Below, piece after piece: positions 32,634 to 45,300 of a stretch of DNA of 64,000 nucleotides. The notes beneath the pieces were generated by a model, which saw only the letters and a program-made list of their open reading frames with translations, made no database searches and had not been told where the DNA came from. Both the position numbers and the translations under genes were made by a program. The stretch's first letter is position 1, and every line of letters starts with the position of its first letter. Where the stretch lies: positions 1 to 64,000 of the forward strand of contig BJKQ01000001.1 of the NCBI GenBank assembly GCA_006538405.1, in the 5' to 3' direction. Source of the DNA: Hansfordia pulvinata. Its lineage: Eukaryota; Ascomycota; Sordariomycetes; Xylariales.

Positions 32634-34414
32634 ATGCGCAGCCTTTCCATCGGTTACTTCGCGGCCCTGGCCAACGCCGGCTCCCTCGCCGGCTCCGCCA
32701 CCTCGGACGTCTTTCCCCCCGCCAGCAGTGCGTCGCCACTCCTTCCTCACTGTCTTCGCGCATTCGTTGCCTGTCCAAGCTGGTCTTGAGCTAACCTGGC
32801 CGTGTGAGCCTCGTGCAGCCACTGCCGACTCCGAGCTCTTCCCCCCGAGTCTGTGGTGGGGTATCCCGGCGTCACCGCTACCGGCGCTGAGCCCGCCGCG
32901 ATCCAGACCGCCGCGCTCTATCCCTTCAACCGTGGCCCGGCCAACGAGTTCCCCCTCGTTGCAGGCAAGCCCCATGGCGACGGCGATGATTTTGACATCA
33001 AAAAGAGCTGGGGCAATCTGAGCCCCTGGTATTCGCTCGACTCGGCCGACTACGGGCTCCCTGACGCCAACCCTCTCATCCCTGATGGCTGCAACATTGT
33101 TCAGATGCACCTGCTCTACCGCCATGGCGCCCGTTACCCCACTGAAGGGGCTGCCCCCGCCACTTTCGCCGAGAAGATTCAGAACGCCACCAAGAAGGGC
33201 GACTTCGAGGCCAAGGGTGATTTGAGCTTCCTCAACGACTGGACCTTCAAGCTTGGTAGTGAGCTGCTAACGGTCTTCGGCCGCAGCCAGCTCTTCAATC
33301 TCGGCATTGCGCACCGCCAGCTTTACGGCGGACTGCTCAACAACTTCACCGAGGATCTGCCCGTCTTCCGCACCGAGTCCCAGGACCGCATGGTCAAGAG
33401 CGCCCATAACTTTGCCGCCGGCTTCTTCGGCGCCCCGAGTATCTGGAGCAAGTCAACATCGAGATCCTGGTCGAGGAGAACAAGGTGAACAACTCGGGTG
33501 CCCCGTACTACGTGTGCCCCAACTCCAACGAGGACGACAAGGGCTACATGGGCGACACGGTGGCGGCCGAGTTTGCCAAGAATGCCTTCAACGAGACCAT
33601 GGACCGTTTCAACAGCCAGCTGTCGGGTATCACCGTGACCCCTACCGACATGATCGCCATGCTGCAGCTATGTAGCTACGAGACGGTGGCCCTCGGCTAC
33701 TCGACCTTCTGCGGCCTCTTCACCAAGGAGGACTTCATCAACTACGACTACTACTACGACCTCATTTTCTACTACGACAACGGGCCCGGGTCTCCTGTCG
33801 CCGCCGCGCAGGGCAAGGCCTACCTCGAGGAATACCTCGGCCGCTTCAAGCACCACTACCCGGACCAGTCGTCGCACTCGGCCCTCAACGAGACGTTTGA
33901 TAGCACGTCGACCTACTTTCCCCTCAACCAGTCCATCTACGCCGATGCCACCCACGAAGTGGTCATTCTTGATGCGCTCACGGCCTTCAACCTGACTGCG
34001 CTGTTCAAGGGCCCGCCGCTGAACCTGGACAAGAACGAGAGGAAGAACAGCTTCGTTGCTAGCAAGGTGGTCCCTTTCGCCACGCACTTCACCGCCCAGG
34101 TGCTCGAGTGCCCCGCCTACCAGCCTACGAAGCAGATTCGCTTTCTCCTGTGAGTACACTCCTGCGCCCGACGCGTCACGCCATGCCGGATGAATTGTTT
34201 GCTGATATGAACCCTGATTAGGAACGACGCCGTGATCCCTATCTCCGAGTCTTACGAGGGATGCGAGGCCGACGCGAATGGCTTGTGCTCGTTCGATAAT
34301 GTCGTGTCGGTTCTGCAAAAGCGTTCCGACGAGATCGACTTTGACTATGACTGTTTCCACAACTACACCGCCAAGCCTGGGGTCGACTACAACGGCAGAG
34401 CGCCGAGGGAGTAG
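32634..34414 (+). pseudogene. Secreted histidine acid phosphatase (phytase-like) gene with two single-base frame breaks
   Basis: Exon 1 32634-32727 (signal peptide MRSLSIGYFAALANAG...), intron 32728-32818 (CTAAC branch), exon 2 32819-34149, intron 34150-34221 (GTGAGT...TTAG), exon 3 34222-34414; about 539 codons if the frame is restored. The catalytic RHGARYP lies at 33120-33140 and a His-Glu pair (ATHEVVIL, near 33952) occupies the place of the HD/HE proton donor. The family hydrolyses phosphate monoesters, including phytate, outside the cell. The frame breaks at the C6 run at 32841-32846 (ELFPP then ESVVGYPG in the next frame) and at the C4 run at 33433-33436 (GFFGAP then EYLEQVNIE). Each break is explained by one missing C in a CCCGAGT context. 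It could be a decaying gene or a consensus-sequence error; everything else, including splice sites and stop, is intact. Confidence 0.8.
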
Positions 34415-37020
34415 GAAGTATTGTGATGTTTGAAATCATACTCATAATCAATACCCGTCTATATTCACTTAGATCAAAACGACCCTGATACTACCTCAAC
34501 CTCACGTACTGTAAAGTCTCTCGTCATTCTACGTTACGGTGATAGCCCGGCAGGCCTGACTGCGCGACGGCTGGGCCGGCTGGGCCGGAAACAAGTGGCT
34601 CAAAACTCAGTACAAGCTTGACAAGATTGCTTGGAACGTTCTGCAGCAGACCCGGGACCCCAGAACAGCACGGCAGGGCCGCTCCTGAGGGCAACCCGGT
34701 TCCATTCACCCTCCTCCAACCCCCATCACCGCGCTATCCTGCGGCAGCAAGGGCATGTGCGTGGATTAGAGTTGTAGCTAGTGGGACCGGCCACGGCCCC
34801 ATCGCTGGTTTGAGGGGTGTAATGCTCTGGGGGCTGGTCTGCCACCCACCAAGATTCCCCCAGACCCCGGCGAGGCAATCTGGGGCGCCTGCTTGCCCAT
34901 GCCGTGAATTATGAGTATCTACGCGGATGTGATGTCAAGGTGTGCGGTTGCACCTAAATAAACATGTGCATGTGCAGATGTATGTAAAATTGGGGATCGC
35001 CAGCTAATTGGAGTCCCGTCGTCAGCATTGCGCAGATAAGAGTACTGCAGATGCCCACGCAAATGAGCATAGACCCTCGTACCGCTCACAAAGCGATATG
35101 TTACGGCCATGTGCGTATAACATCAAGCTTTGGTTCAACTTGAATGTATGCCTACCTTGCCGGGCGTCGAGTCGCGAGCCCAGAGGGTACTGGAGGGCTG
35201 AGGGCGTGGTGAGGTCATTCGTAGATGGTGATGGGTGCCACCAGCAGGCGAATAAAGCTAGGCCTATCGATACCAAGCTCGGTCAGTTCGTTATAGACAC
35301 GGGGCTACCAGTGTCAGCATTGACCAGCACTGGCAGCGATGGAGCTCCAGGTTGACTGGGAGACATCCATGAAGGCACGCGTTGAGGTACAACGAGCTGC
35401 GGCTAAATGTTCCATGTCCACGCAGGTACCTTAGGTGCCTACCTAATGCGTCCATGTGCGCAAAATGGTTTGACGTCGCTCCCTATAGAAGAGCACCCGA
35501 TGCGGCGAGCAGACATCAATACTTCCATTTCGCCATGGCCGGATGCAGTGGGTTCTCGATCAGTTATAGTGTAGACAATAAGGTGCTGAAGAGGGTACTC
35601 GTAGAGAACGAGGCTGGCATTGGCCGTGGGGTACATCCCAAGTCGATGGGACGGAATGGAACGCGGGTAGCCGGACTGGGAGGACGGCTCGGGTCTCGTT
35701 TGGAAGACAGACGCACAACCGGCCGGGTTCATCAATATCCACATAATACATACTTGTACCTCCACCAGCATCGAGCGCACGTTGCCATCTGCCTTTACTG
35801 TATGATGCCGGTCATTGAATTCAGCTTTAAACATAAGCTCCTTGAGTGTGGTGAGCTCCTGCATGAGACGCCTACCAACTCGACGCACTGCACCCAAAGC
35901 CATATCTGAGGCCAGGTCAGAGACCTACGTTCGGAGAAAGTGGGTGGCGACAAGTACCGGCAGGACGGGCCTCGAGCAGGCAAGACTGGAGACTGGAGAT
36001 CGGTTGGAGGCTGAAATGTCGCGACCAGCCACGAAGAAGTAGCAGTCCGGCCAAGCCTGGCGGCCAGGGTACACAAGCCTCGCGGCGAAGCACCCGGGCC
36101 CCGTCTCGGCAGCTGCCCGCCTTGGGGGGGAAGTGAGCCCTTGCCACGCTCAAGACACGGGGCTTTATGCCTGAGTCGGATCAGAATTTCTCTCCCTAGG
36201 CTCGCAGCGAGGCACCTGACTGGCTGGGCGAGGGACCCGTATTTTTGACTGGGCGGCGGCGCACGACGGCCCTATTAGCATTAACTAACGGGCAGAAAGA
36301 ACATTTCAATGCGGCAGCCGTACCAGCAACGGCCACTGGATGGGCAGCCACACGAAAAACGCACGTACGTACCTCTGCCCTGACAGAGCCCCCCCCCTTC
36401 TTCGAGAAATCTTCGAGACGCGCCCTCACCACCCGCCATAGCGTCTCTTCGCACCATCCACCACCATCACCTCAACCACCACCGCTACCGCATCACCGCC
36501 ATCTTAGTCTGCCGCATCTGTCACGCCTCCTGCGCCCGCCGCAGCACGTCCCGTCACTGCCGACACGACCTTCCATCACGCACCATCACGATAGCCCTAG
36601 CGCCAGCGAAAGCGACAGCGACAGTACCCGCACGCCTTGCCTCTCGAAAAACCAACCACCTGCTGCACGGCCGCTACCCGCGACCCATTGTCCCATTTGC
36701 TCGTTCGCCGCCTCGCCGTCCGCGCATCCATACCGTCCGTCCATCCGTCCCTCCCATCCGATCCTCGTCCCCACGCTCGCTCGCCCCATACCCCAGACGA
36801 CGTTGCGCTGACCGACTCGACGACCGTTTGCCAGCCCCCTGCCTCGACGTTTCTGTAACCCACGGCGCACCAGCAAGCAGCCTAGACCCATCTCTACCGA
36901 GTGCCAGTGTCTGACTGACAACCGCGACGACGCCATTTCCCGTCGTTTTGTTTGCCCTTATTGTTTGCCAGCTCGAGTCCTTTGCCTTGCAACCCTGTCT
37001 ACGCCACCTGACTCGACACG
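34415..37020. other. Intergenic; right part is the GYF gene leader
   Basis: 34415-36240 has no supported gene; it contains one TACTCGTA (35596-35603) and a palindrome-rich AGGTACCTTAGG tract near 35424. From about 36420 to 37000 the plus strand is CA/CT-rich (CACCACC, CCATCC), a typical long pyrimidine-rich 5' leader ahead of the ATG at 37021. Confidence 0.5.
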
Positions 37021-40000
37021 ATGCCCTCCAACTTACCTTCGAGTTTTGCCTCGGCAGCTGCCGGCCAGAACCCCAGAGGCGCCTCCAGGCCTGACGGTCG
37101 AGGCAACGCCAGCGGCGAGTGGTCCGTCCTCTCATTTTCTTTGCAACGTCTTGACTTGCTCTTTGCCGGCCCATATTTGCCTCGAACCTGCCACTCTGCC
37201 CCTCCTCGCCACATGTCATCACCCCGGTCCATGCACACACTGCCCAGGCTCTATACAAGCTGCGCGCGATCTTCCCCCCTCCTGTACGCTTCGGATGTCA
37301 GATATTAACGGCCAGTCCTGCGCAGGTCCAGAGGCGGTCGTTCAACCAATGGCACGCTCACCTTTCGCCGCACTTCCACTACGCCTTCCAACCAAAACGC
37401 CGCTCAGGGTCCCTCGGAGCCGCCATCGGCTGCTCATCCAGATCCCGCCGTCATCTCTGCTATGCCCGTCGGATCCGCTGCCGTTGACGCTTCTCATCCC
37501 CCGCGTTACTCCAGAGACGAGCTTCTGAACATTCTCAGCAGTCAGCCACAGAGCGCGCATCCCGACGTCTCAGCCCTGTACATGTCTGGCTGGAATCCCG
37601 GTCAGGCAAACGGGGCTGCCGCGAGAGGCTGGGGGAAAAACCCTGACGCTCACGTGGCCCCGCAAGAGCCTGACATTTGTTGGGACTCTTCGGGAAACGT
37701 GAAGCCGGTGGGGTTGGCTGACATGAGCCCCGAGGAGAGAGAAGTGTGTTGCCCCAGCCCTCTGACACCCTCGTCAGGTTCGATCTTCGCAACTTATCGC
37801 TAACCCCCCTCCAGCTCTTCTCGTCCGATATCAACTCACCTTTAAAACCCCAGGCCCAGAAACAAGACGGGAACCACGCCACGGCAGGATTGAATGGGCG
37901 AAAGCCTTCTGTCTCCCAGGGCGCAAGTGTGGCCTCGCCTTCGTCCGCCTCGAGGCCCGGGACTAGACGGCGCGAAACGGTCGATACGAATCCGTCTTTC
38001 CCTCCCGGCGGCGGACTTGCCTCTCCAGCCTCGGCCACCCGTCCATCTCGCGAGGACTCGTCTTGGTTCGGTCGTCGCAATGCCGATTTGCGAGACTCGA
38101 CTGCCGAGGAGCCGGATGAGGACCCAGGCGCTCGCGACGCGCCCGGCAAGGGCCTTCCGTTTGGCAATTTGATGCGAACCAACACGACCGGTGGCGTGGC
38201 TGGACTTGGAGCCTCCTCGCCCTGGCAGTCCTCCCCCACCACCGCGGGTCCTCCTGGCGGCGGAGCTTTTGGCAGCTTTGCCCTGCCCGCCGGCTCGGCG
38301 ATTGGGGAAAAGCGATCAGGAAATACTCGCGGCGAAAGCCGACTGGCCCACTTGATCCCCAAAGACAACGCGGAAAGTGCAGCGGGTAAGCCAGGCGATG
38401 CTTCCGGCACTGCGGGTCCGGACCTCAGCCGCCCGTGGCGCGCTCGCCCGCGCACAGATACCGACCCCTTTGGTGAGGATAGTGTATCGGGCAGTGCCGT
38501 TCTGGGTGGCGCGCAAGACATTAGCCCCCCTCCCATGTCACACCAGACACTTCGGTCGCAAGCTTTTGATACGCCTGTCAAAGGCTCAACCGCCGACTTT
38601 GGCATGTCGAGCTTGAATCTTGGGGGCAACGGCGAACACGACAACGAGCCTCTGAGCCCTTCCGAGACGAACCCCTTCAGAAGCCCTCCTGATGAGCGCG
38701 GTGAGCATGAAGGCGGCAGCGCCGAGAAGGGTTACAACTACGGAATGCCCGAGCACCCCGCTAGTGGTTTTGCCAGTCTGCAGCGTCCTTTTGCTCAGCC
38801 TGGCTTCGACGGTAGTGACCGCAGTCAGACCTCGAGCGTGGGCGCCAAAGCCTATCCGCCCCTGAGCAACCTCACCGCCTGGCCTTCATCCGCCACGCCT
38901 GACCGAGAGCGAGGTGGGTTTCCCGGCTTTGGGGGCTCGCTTTTTGGCCCCATGGGAGATCTCCAGTCGCCCAGTCTCGGCAACCTCAATGGCGTTTTTG
39001 GTCCGGCCACTACCGGGGGACTGAGTGGCTCGGGATCCATCAGCCGTGGCAGCAAGCTTGGCTCTCTCTTCCCACCAGCCATGCAGGCTCAAATGCAATC
39101 GCAGGACAATGACGGATTGAGCGACTCGATGCCAGACCTCCGACAAGGCAATCCCCTTGGTGCCATTGGTCGCAACCCCATGGGCGAGCTTGCCCGTGAC
39201 ACTGACAGCCCCCTGCGAACTGGAAGAGGGGTTTTCGACATGTTTGCACCTCCCGATGCGTCCCGCACCCCTGGATCAGCCGAGCAGCTTCATGGTGCGA
39301 TTCCCAATGCATCGCAACCCCAAGGCTTTGCGCAGGGCGTCGCCGGGCCCTTCGGGGCAGCGCCTGCTGACCCCCCGTCTGCCCAATCTCGCACGATGGT
39401 GATGCCTGACAGGATGAGATGGGTCTACTTGGATCCTCAAGGCAATCAGCAGGGTCCTTTTACTGGGTTGGAGATGAATGACTGGTACAAAGCCCAATTC
39501 TTCACCCCCAACCTTCGCGTCAAGAAGCTTGAGGATACCGAATTTGAACCACTGGGACAGCTCATTAGGCGCATCGGGAACTCTCGCGAGCCTTTCCTGG
39601 TGCCGCAGATCGGGATCCCTCACGGGCCCCCCTCCCAGGGTGGTCCCTTCTCACCGGGCGCGGGAGGAGTGATTCAACCGCCTCTCGTTGGCGCCTTTCC
39701 CAGCTTTGGTCGCACCCTGACCGCGGAAGAACAGAACAACCTGGAAAGGCGTAAACAGGAAGAACAGTTCCTTATGGCGCGTCAGCGTGAATTCTTATCG
39801 AACCAGCAAAGCGTCGCGCGCGTTCAGCTTCAGGGCGGCCCTGGCTTAAATCACCACTCCAGCGCTCACAGTCTGCAAAGTCAACCGAGCTTCGGCAGCA
39901 TTTCATCACCGATCACCATGGGTCCCCAACAGGGTATGAACGCCATCGGGTCCGGGGGTGCTTTTTTTGATCCTCAGATCGGCCAGCAGTCGGCCGCTCA

Positions 40001-41770
40001 TGCCGGATCTGCTCCTAGCCTTGACATGTTTCGAGAAGAAGACCTCGCGCGTCTGACCGACACTGAACGCCAGCTTCTCGCTGGTCTTCAGCCTTCTGCG
40101 GCACTTGGAGGCGCTTCCCAGCAGGCCCAGCCTGGGCAACAACCCATCGGCATGCCTTCTGACGCAAGTCTGCGCAACCACCTGCCGGGCACCGGTGACC
40201 TCTCGGAAGATGATGAAGGGTTTCGCGAGCGTCTCCAGGAGTTTGAGCAGCTTAGAGCCTTGCGCGACACTGAGCAGGAAGTCGCTGAACAACATCACGT
40301 GGGTGGCGAGGACGATCTGGCAGACCAGAACAGAGGCCATCTGGAGCATGGTGTAAGCCACTATGCGGAAGGTCAATCAGAACAAGAGGAGGAATCTGAA
40401 GATGAAGAAGCGGCCGCCCAGGAGGCCCAGCTGCAGTACCAGCAGGCCCAGGTCGCTGCTGCCAAGGCCAGCGGCCTTCCGATGCCATTCCCTCCGCCAC
40501 AATCCTCGACGCCGCTGCCAGCTCCGGCTCCCCAGCGCATCAAGTCCAATCTCCCGGAGCAGTATGCTACCAGCTCTCGAGAGGGCACCCCGGACATGAC
40601 CCCGTCCTCGGCTGCTGCTCAGCCCCCTCCTTTGGCGCCCTGGGCGAAGGACACTGCCGCAACAGAGACATCCAAGGGACCCAGTCTGAAAGAGATCCAA
40701 GCTGCCGAAGCTGCCAAGGCAGCCAAGGCTGAGGAAGTGGCAGCATTAGCCCGTCGGGCCCTTCTTGAGCAAGAGGCAGCTCGCGAGCGCGAGAAGGAGA
40801 AGGCAGCCTCGATTGCCACTGGTTTGCCAACCTCGAGCACCTGGGGCACGGCTTCGCCCGTCAATGCCTCATCTTCTACCAGCCCGTGGACCAAGCCAGC
40901 CACGATCAAGGGACCTGCTCCTGGGGCTCCAACCCCTTCAGCATCGGACAAGAAGAAGACTCTGGCCGACATCCAGCGCGAAGAGGAGGCTCGCAAGCAG
41001 AAGGCTGTCCGTGAAGGCTCCAGCCAGGCAGCCCCAGTCTCTGCCTCGGGCAAGAGATACGCCGACCTTGCCAGCAAGCCCAATGCCAGCCCGGCGTCGG
41101 CCCCCGGAGCTAACGGCAGTGCGGCTCCTGTGGCCCCTGCTGCTGGCTGGGCGACTGTTGGCGCTGGAGGCAAGGTCAAGGGCCCGACTGGCCCTACGCA
41201 AACCCGTTCGACGAGTGCGACCAGCGTCAAGCCAGTCGGTGTGCCGGTCGGCGTATCTGCAGCCCCTTCTCCCCGGCCAGTGACAAAGCCGACCACGACC
41301 TTCGCGAGCTCTGGCAAGAACGAGGCCCACGACGAGTTCAAGAAGTGGGTTCTGAACCAGCTTTCGCGAGGAAACATGGTGGCGACTGACAGTAAGTACA
41401 ATGAAATCTCTCCTGCGCGATGGTGGGGATTGTGGTGCTAACGGGGTTTGCAGTCAACGAATTTGCCAAGTCGCTGGAAATCCTCCCGCCCATGACGGAT
41501 ATTATCTCTGACGCTATCTACGCGAGTTCCAAAACTCTGGACGGAAGGCATTTTGCCGAGGAGTACATCCGACGCAAGGCGCTGGCGGACAAAGGGGTTG
41601 TCGAAAGGCAGCCTACCGGCAGCCCTCCGGCTGGCAGCTCGTCCAAGGGCAGCGGCGGATGGAACGAAGTCGCCAAAAAGACCACGCACAAGGAGACTCC
41701 GGGCGAAACAAACGCGATCCAGGGTGCTGGGTTCAAGGTCGTTCCATCGCGCAAGAAGGGTAAGAAATGA
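37021..41770 (+). CDS. GYF-domain protein (Smy2/Syh1-like), 4 exons, 1470 aa
   Basis: Exons 37021-37121, 37326-37743, 37815-41391 and 41454-41770, with introns of 204, 71 and 62 nt (GTCCGT, GTGTGT and GTAAGT donors; GCTAAC branch sites in the last two). All phases agree. The GYF domain at about 706-770 is textbook: MRWVYLDPQGNQQGPFTG, then MNDWYKAQFF and an RIGNSREPF end. It binds proline-rich PPGhi-type ligands. Before it lies a long Ser/Pro/Gly-rich disordered region with an FSSDINSPLKP motif that is conserved in fungal relatives. After it come charged coiled-coil stretches (ERRKQEEQF; EEVAALARRALLEQEAAREREKEKAA) and a conserved helical C-terminus (FKKWVLNQL ... INEFAKSLEILPPM). Yeast Syh1/Smy2 and animal GIGYF proteins act in mRNA decay, translational repression and ER-Golgi traffic; a cytoplasmic post-transcriptional role is likely here. 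Confidence 0.9.
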
Positions 41771-42390
41771 GCGGCAGCTTTGCCCTGGTGTCATGATGAA
41801 CTTGTAAGGTGTACCCCATGGGTCTGAATCCTGACAGCCTTCTTGGAGGGCTTGAGTGTGACTTGTGCAGCGTCCGCGTTATTCAACACCGATTGCAATC
41901 AACCTGAGGGATAGGCCATGTAGCTCAATACAAGACCGCTGAGGCGCGTACGGACAAAGAAATTTGAATGAAGTCACGGCATCGAGTGAATTCAGCCTAA
42001 CACTTAACTGCTACATCCGCTGCTGAAGATGCAGCGAAGCTGAAGAAGAAGAAAGAAACATGGCAAGCTTGTGATAGGGGAGCCCGATCAAGCGCGGTTC
42101 AGAACGGCGGATCCTTCTACCAATGAAACAACCAGAATGGTGCGAGGGGAGTTTATTAGTGGTGGTGGAGCCGACGCGACCCGGCAGGCTTTTTCTCTGC
42201 CCCGCCCCCACCATGACAGCCCACCAAAGAAAGGCACCACCACCGGCGATTGGCGATCGTCGCGACTTGACCGTCGCATTCACGTAGGTAGGTAGTCATC
42301 TCATCACGACCACCGCCGCGCCTACCATCATCATTCCCGATTACTCAGGAAGGACTGCAAGTCTATACCTGCTCGCTCATCTGTCACGCC
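41771..42390. other. Intergenic, shared terminator/promoter space
   Basis: About 620 bp between two same-direction genes. The right end is GC-rich, with GTAGGTAGGTAG at about 42285 and a leader ending in a good start context (GCCATGGCC) for the next gene. Confidence 0.6.
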
Positions 42391-45300
42391 ATGGCCGAGC
42401 TGGACTCCGGTTCTGGCAACCCCTCGTGGCCGGCCGAGCTCGCGACAATCGAGTCTTCCCTAGACGACGGCCCCTTCTTGCAAACACTTACGTCAGACGA
42501 GAGCGCGCAGAGCCTGGTCGCACAGTTCGTCGCCCACCTCGTCCAAACGCAGGGTATCGATTCGAGCACGGACGACATCGACGACACGACAGCATCGCCC
42601 CCCCTCACGCAAACTCCGCAAGATGCTCAAGAGCAGAAGAAGACCTTGCGCCTGGGTCTCGCCGTGCTGAGCGCATTTCTACAGGCCAACGTGACGGGCC
42701 CTGTCCTCGAGGGCAGCGATTCGAGCGACGAGGTCTTCGTTTCGGCCTACAAGAAAACGACCCACGGAGACGGCACACTCGACGGCTTGCGTAGCCTGTG
42801 CCTGCGGTCCCTGGACACGGACGGCGTATCGGTCTATCCCTACATCCCCAGCATCCAGCTATTCTGCCTGGCTCGGTACATCCTGGCATCTGGCCTTGTC
42901 CTACCCGTTGAGGTCTCGGATGACACGCAAGATGCCCCCCTGAACCGGTCTCTGGCCTCAACTCTGTCGTGGACGAGGTTGAGGATACACCTGTGGCATT
43001 ACAAGCTGCTGACCCAACCATCTCTCGGGCCCGGGTCTCTCTTCACCAAGAGCGGCCGTTGGACCGATGTTTCCTCGCTGCAGGATCTTATAGAGACCAA
43101 TCTGAAGCTGGCCGAAGAGTCCGTCATGCACTCCTCTTCAGCCCCGACGTCAAACTCCCCTTGGACGTCCAAATCCCGCGTACAGTTTGCGCTCGAACAG
43201 GCCAACTGCCACCTCATGTTGGGCAACGACGCCATGGCCCGTAAGGCCATCAAAACGGCCACGGACGAGAGCGGGTTCACCTACGCGCTGTCGGGCGCTC
43301 TCGGAAAGCGCACAAAATTTCAAGAAAAGAGCACAAGCCAGCTTGTCGTGATTGCCAAGAGCCGCGACAGCTCCCTTTCCGGATCCACCGATGCTGCGAC
43401 CGGCAGCCACGATAGCCAGCCACAGCAAACGGCGCCGGCTGCGCTCGATCTCAACGACGATACGCTGCTGGAGAAGATCAGCTTCGAAGATAAGCAGAAC
43501 CTTGGGCCTGTATCGACGCTCCCAGACCAACTACAGTCCATCGCTCCTGAAGACCAGCCCCAGCTCGAGCCCGAGGACCAGATGATTCTTCTCACCGACG
43601 CCATGATACGAGACACTTTCTCGCCCGCGGACGGCGGCCTCACCTCGGAGGAGATTCTTCCGTTTGCCGTCCGCGTCATCGAAGACAAGGTCACCAACTG
43701 GCAGATCTACACGCAGGCGCTCTTGGTCCGATCGCGCATCGAGCTCAACCGCAGCAGGACCCTCGAGCGTGCCGTTCTGCAGATGCAGGCAGTCGTGGAC
43801 CAAGTGATTGTGGACACACAAGAGATTGCGCCAAATTCCCAGCAGCACACCAGCTCGCAATCAAAAAGTGACAATGCCGCATCTCAGGATGATGTCCCGG
43901 CGATTGCCATCACATCGTCATCGGACCACACGACAGAGATCAAGCCGGTCAGCAAGCCGACATCTTTCTTGCCAGCAGCCAAGCCGACATCTTTCTTGCC
44001 AGCAGCCAAGCCGACCGAATCGGCGTCGCCGCAAGAGCGTATTCGCTATGTGAATGCCCTGGCCTCGCCCCCGAGGTGGCACTTGGAATCCGAGCTTGCC
44101 TACTCGTGGGCTGCGGTCGGGTCGTTGGTCTCCGCTCTGGAGATATTCAAGAGGCTGCGGCTCTGGCCGGAGGTGGCCCTGTGCTTCGCCAGCAGTGCTG
44201 CTACTTCCGACGGGGACGGCAGAGGCAGCGGGGGCGAGGAAAAGGCCCGGGCTATTGTCAGGTGGAGGCTCTTCAACCGAACTGACGGCAGTGCCGACGA
44301 CCACCTCGAGGATGCCAGTTTCGACATCTCTGCCCTCAAAGCCGCCGACTTTCAGGGTTCTGAACGCTCGCCCCCTCCACCCAACGCGCCCCGGCTACTG
44401 TGCATTCTCGGCGACATTGAGCAAAACGCCGAACACTACGAGCGGGCCTGGGAGGTCTCGAACAAACGCTTCGCCAGGGCCCAAAAGTCGCGGGCGGAGC
44501 TGTTCCTGCGGCAGCAGAAGTGGGCGGAGGCGCGCGAAGCGTACCATCTGGCTGTCGGTGTGAACCGTCACAGCAACGAGCTGTGGAGCAGACTCGGCGA
44601 CATCGAGCTGCGGCTTGGTAACTTTCCCGACGCGACGGTGGCCTTCCAGCGGGCCATTGCCGCCTCGGACGGCGAATCAGGCGGCGAGGACGCGCGCACT
44701 TGGAGCAACCTAGGCAGCGCGTTGCTGAGTTGGTACCGCGAGGTGGCGCAGGAATCCAAGGTGCTGAAAGAGCGCCAGCGCAACGACGAGCCGGAGAACC
44801 TCGACGACCTCAAGAGCCTGCAGCGCGCGGCCGCGCTCGGCAGGCCAGCCAACAAGCTCCTGAACGAGGCCCTGTCGGCCTTCAAGCGCGGGGCCACTGT
44901 GGCCAACACCAACTGGCGCATCTGGGAGAACGTGGTGACTCTCGCCGCGAGCCTGACGCCTCTCCCGAGCCTCGACGACATGGTCCTCGGCATGCGCAAC
45001 GTCATCCGCATCCGCGCCACCGAGGACGCCCTCGATTTGGAGATGCTGGCGCTCCTCCTGCGCGAGGTGACCAGCAACAGGCCACCGCCGGCGGCCGCCG
45101 CCGCGGACGGCGCGGAGAACAGCGACGCGGGTGTGTACACGCCCCCTCGCGGCACAGTGGAGAGCAACGCGGTCCTGCTGTTCGAGGACCACGTGGCGCC
45201 GCTGATCACGGCGCGCGCCGAGGCGTGGTCGCTCGTGTCCCGGCTGCGCGCGTGGCGGCGCGACTGGGCGGGAGCCCTGGACGCGGCCGAGAAGGCGTGG

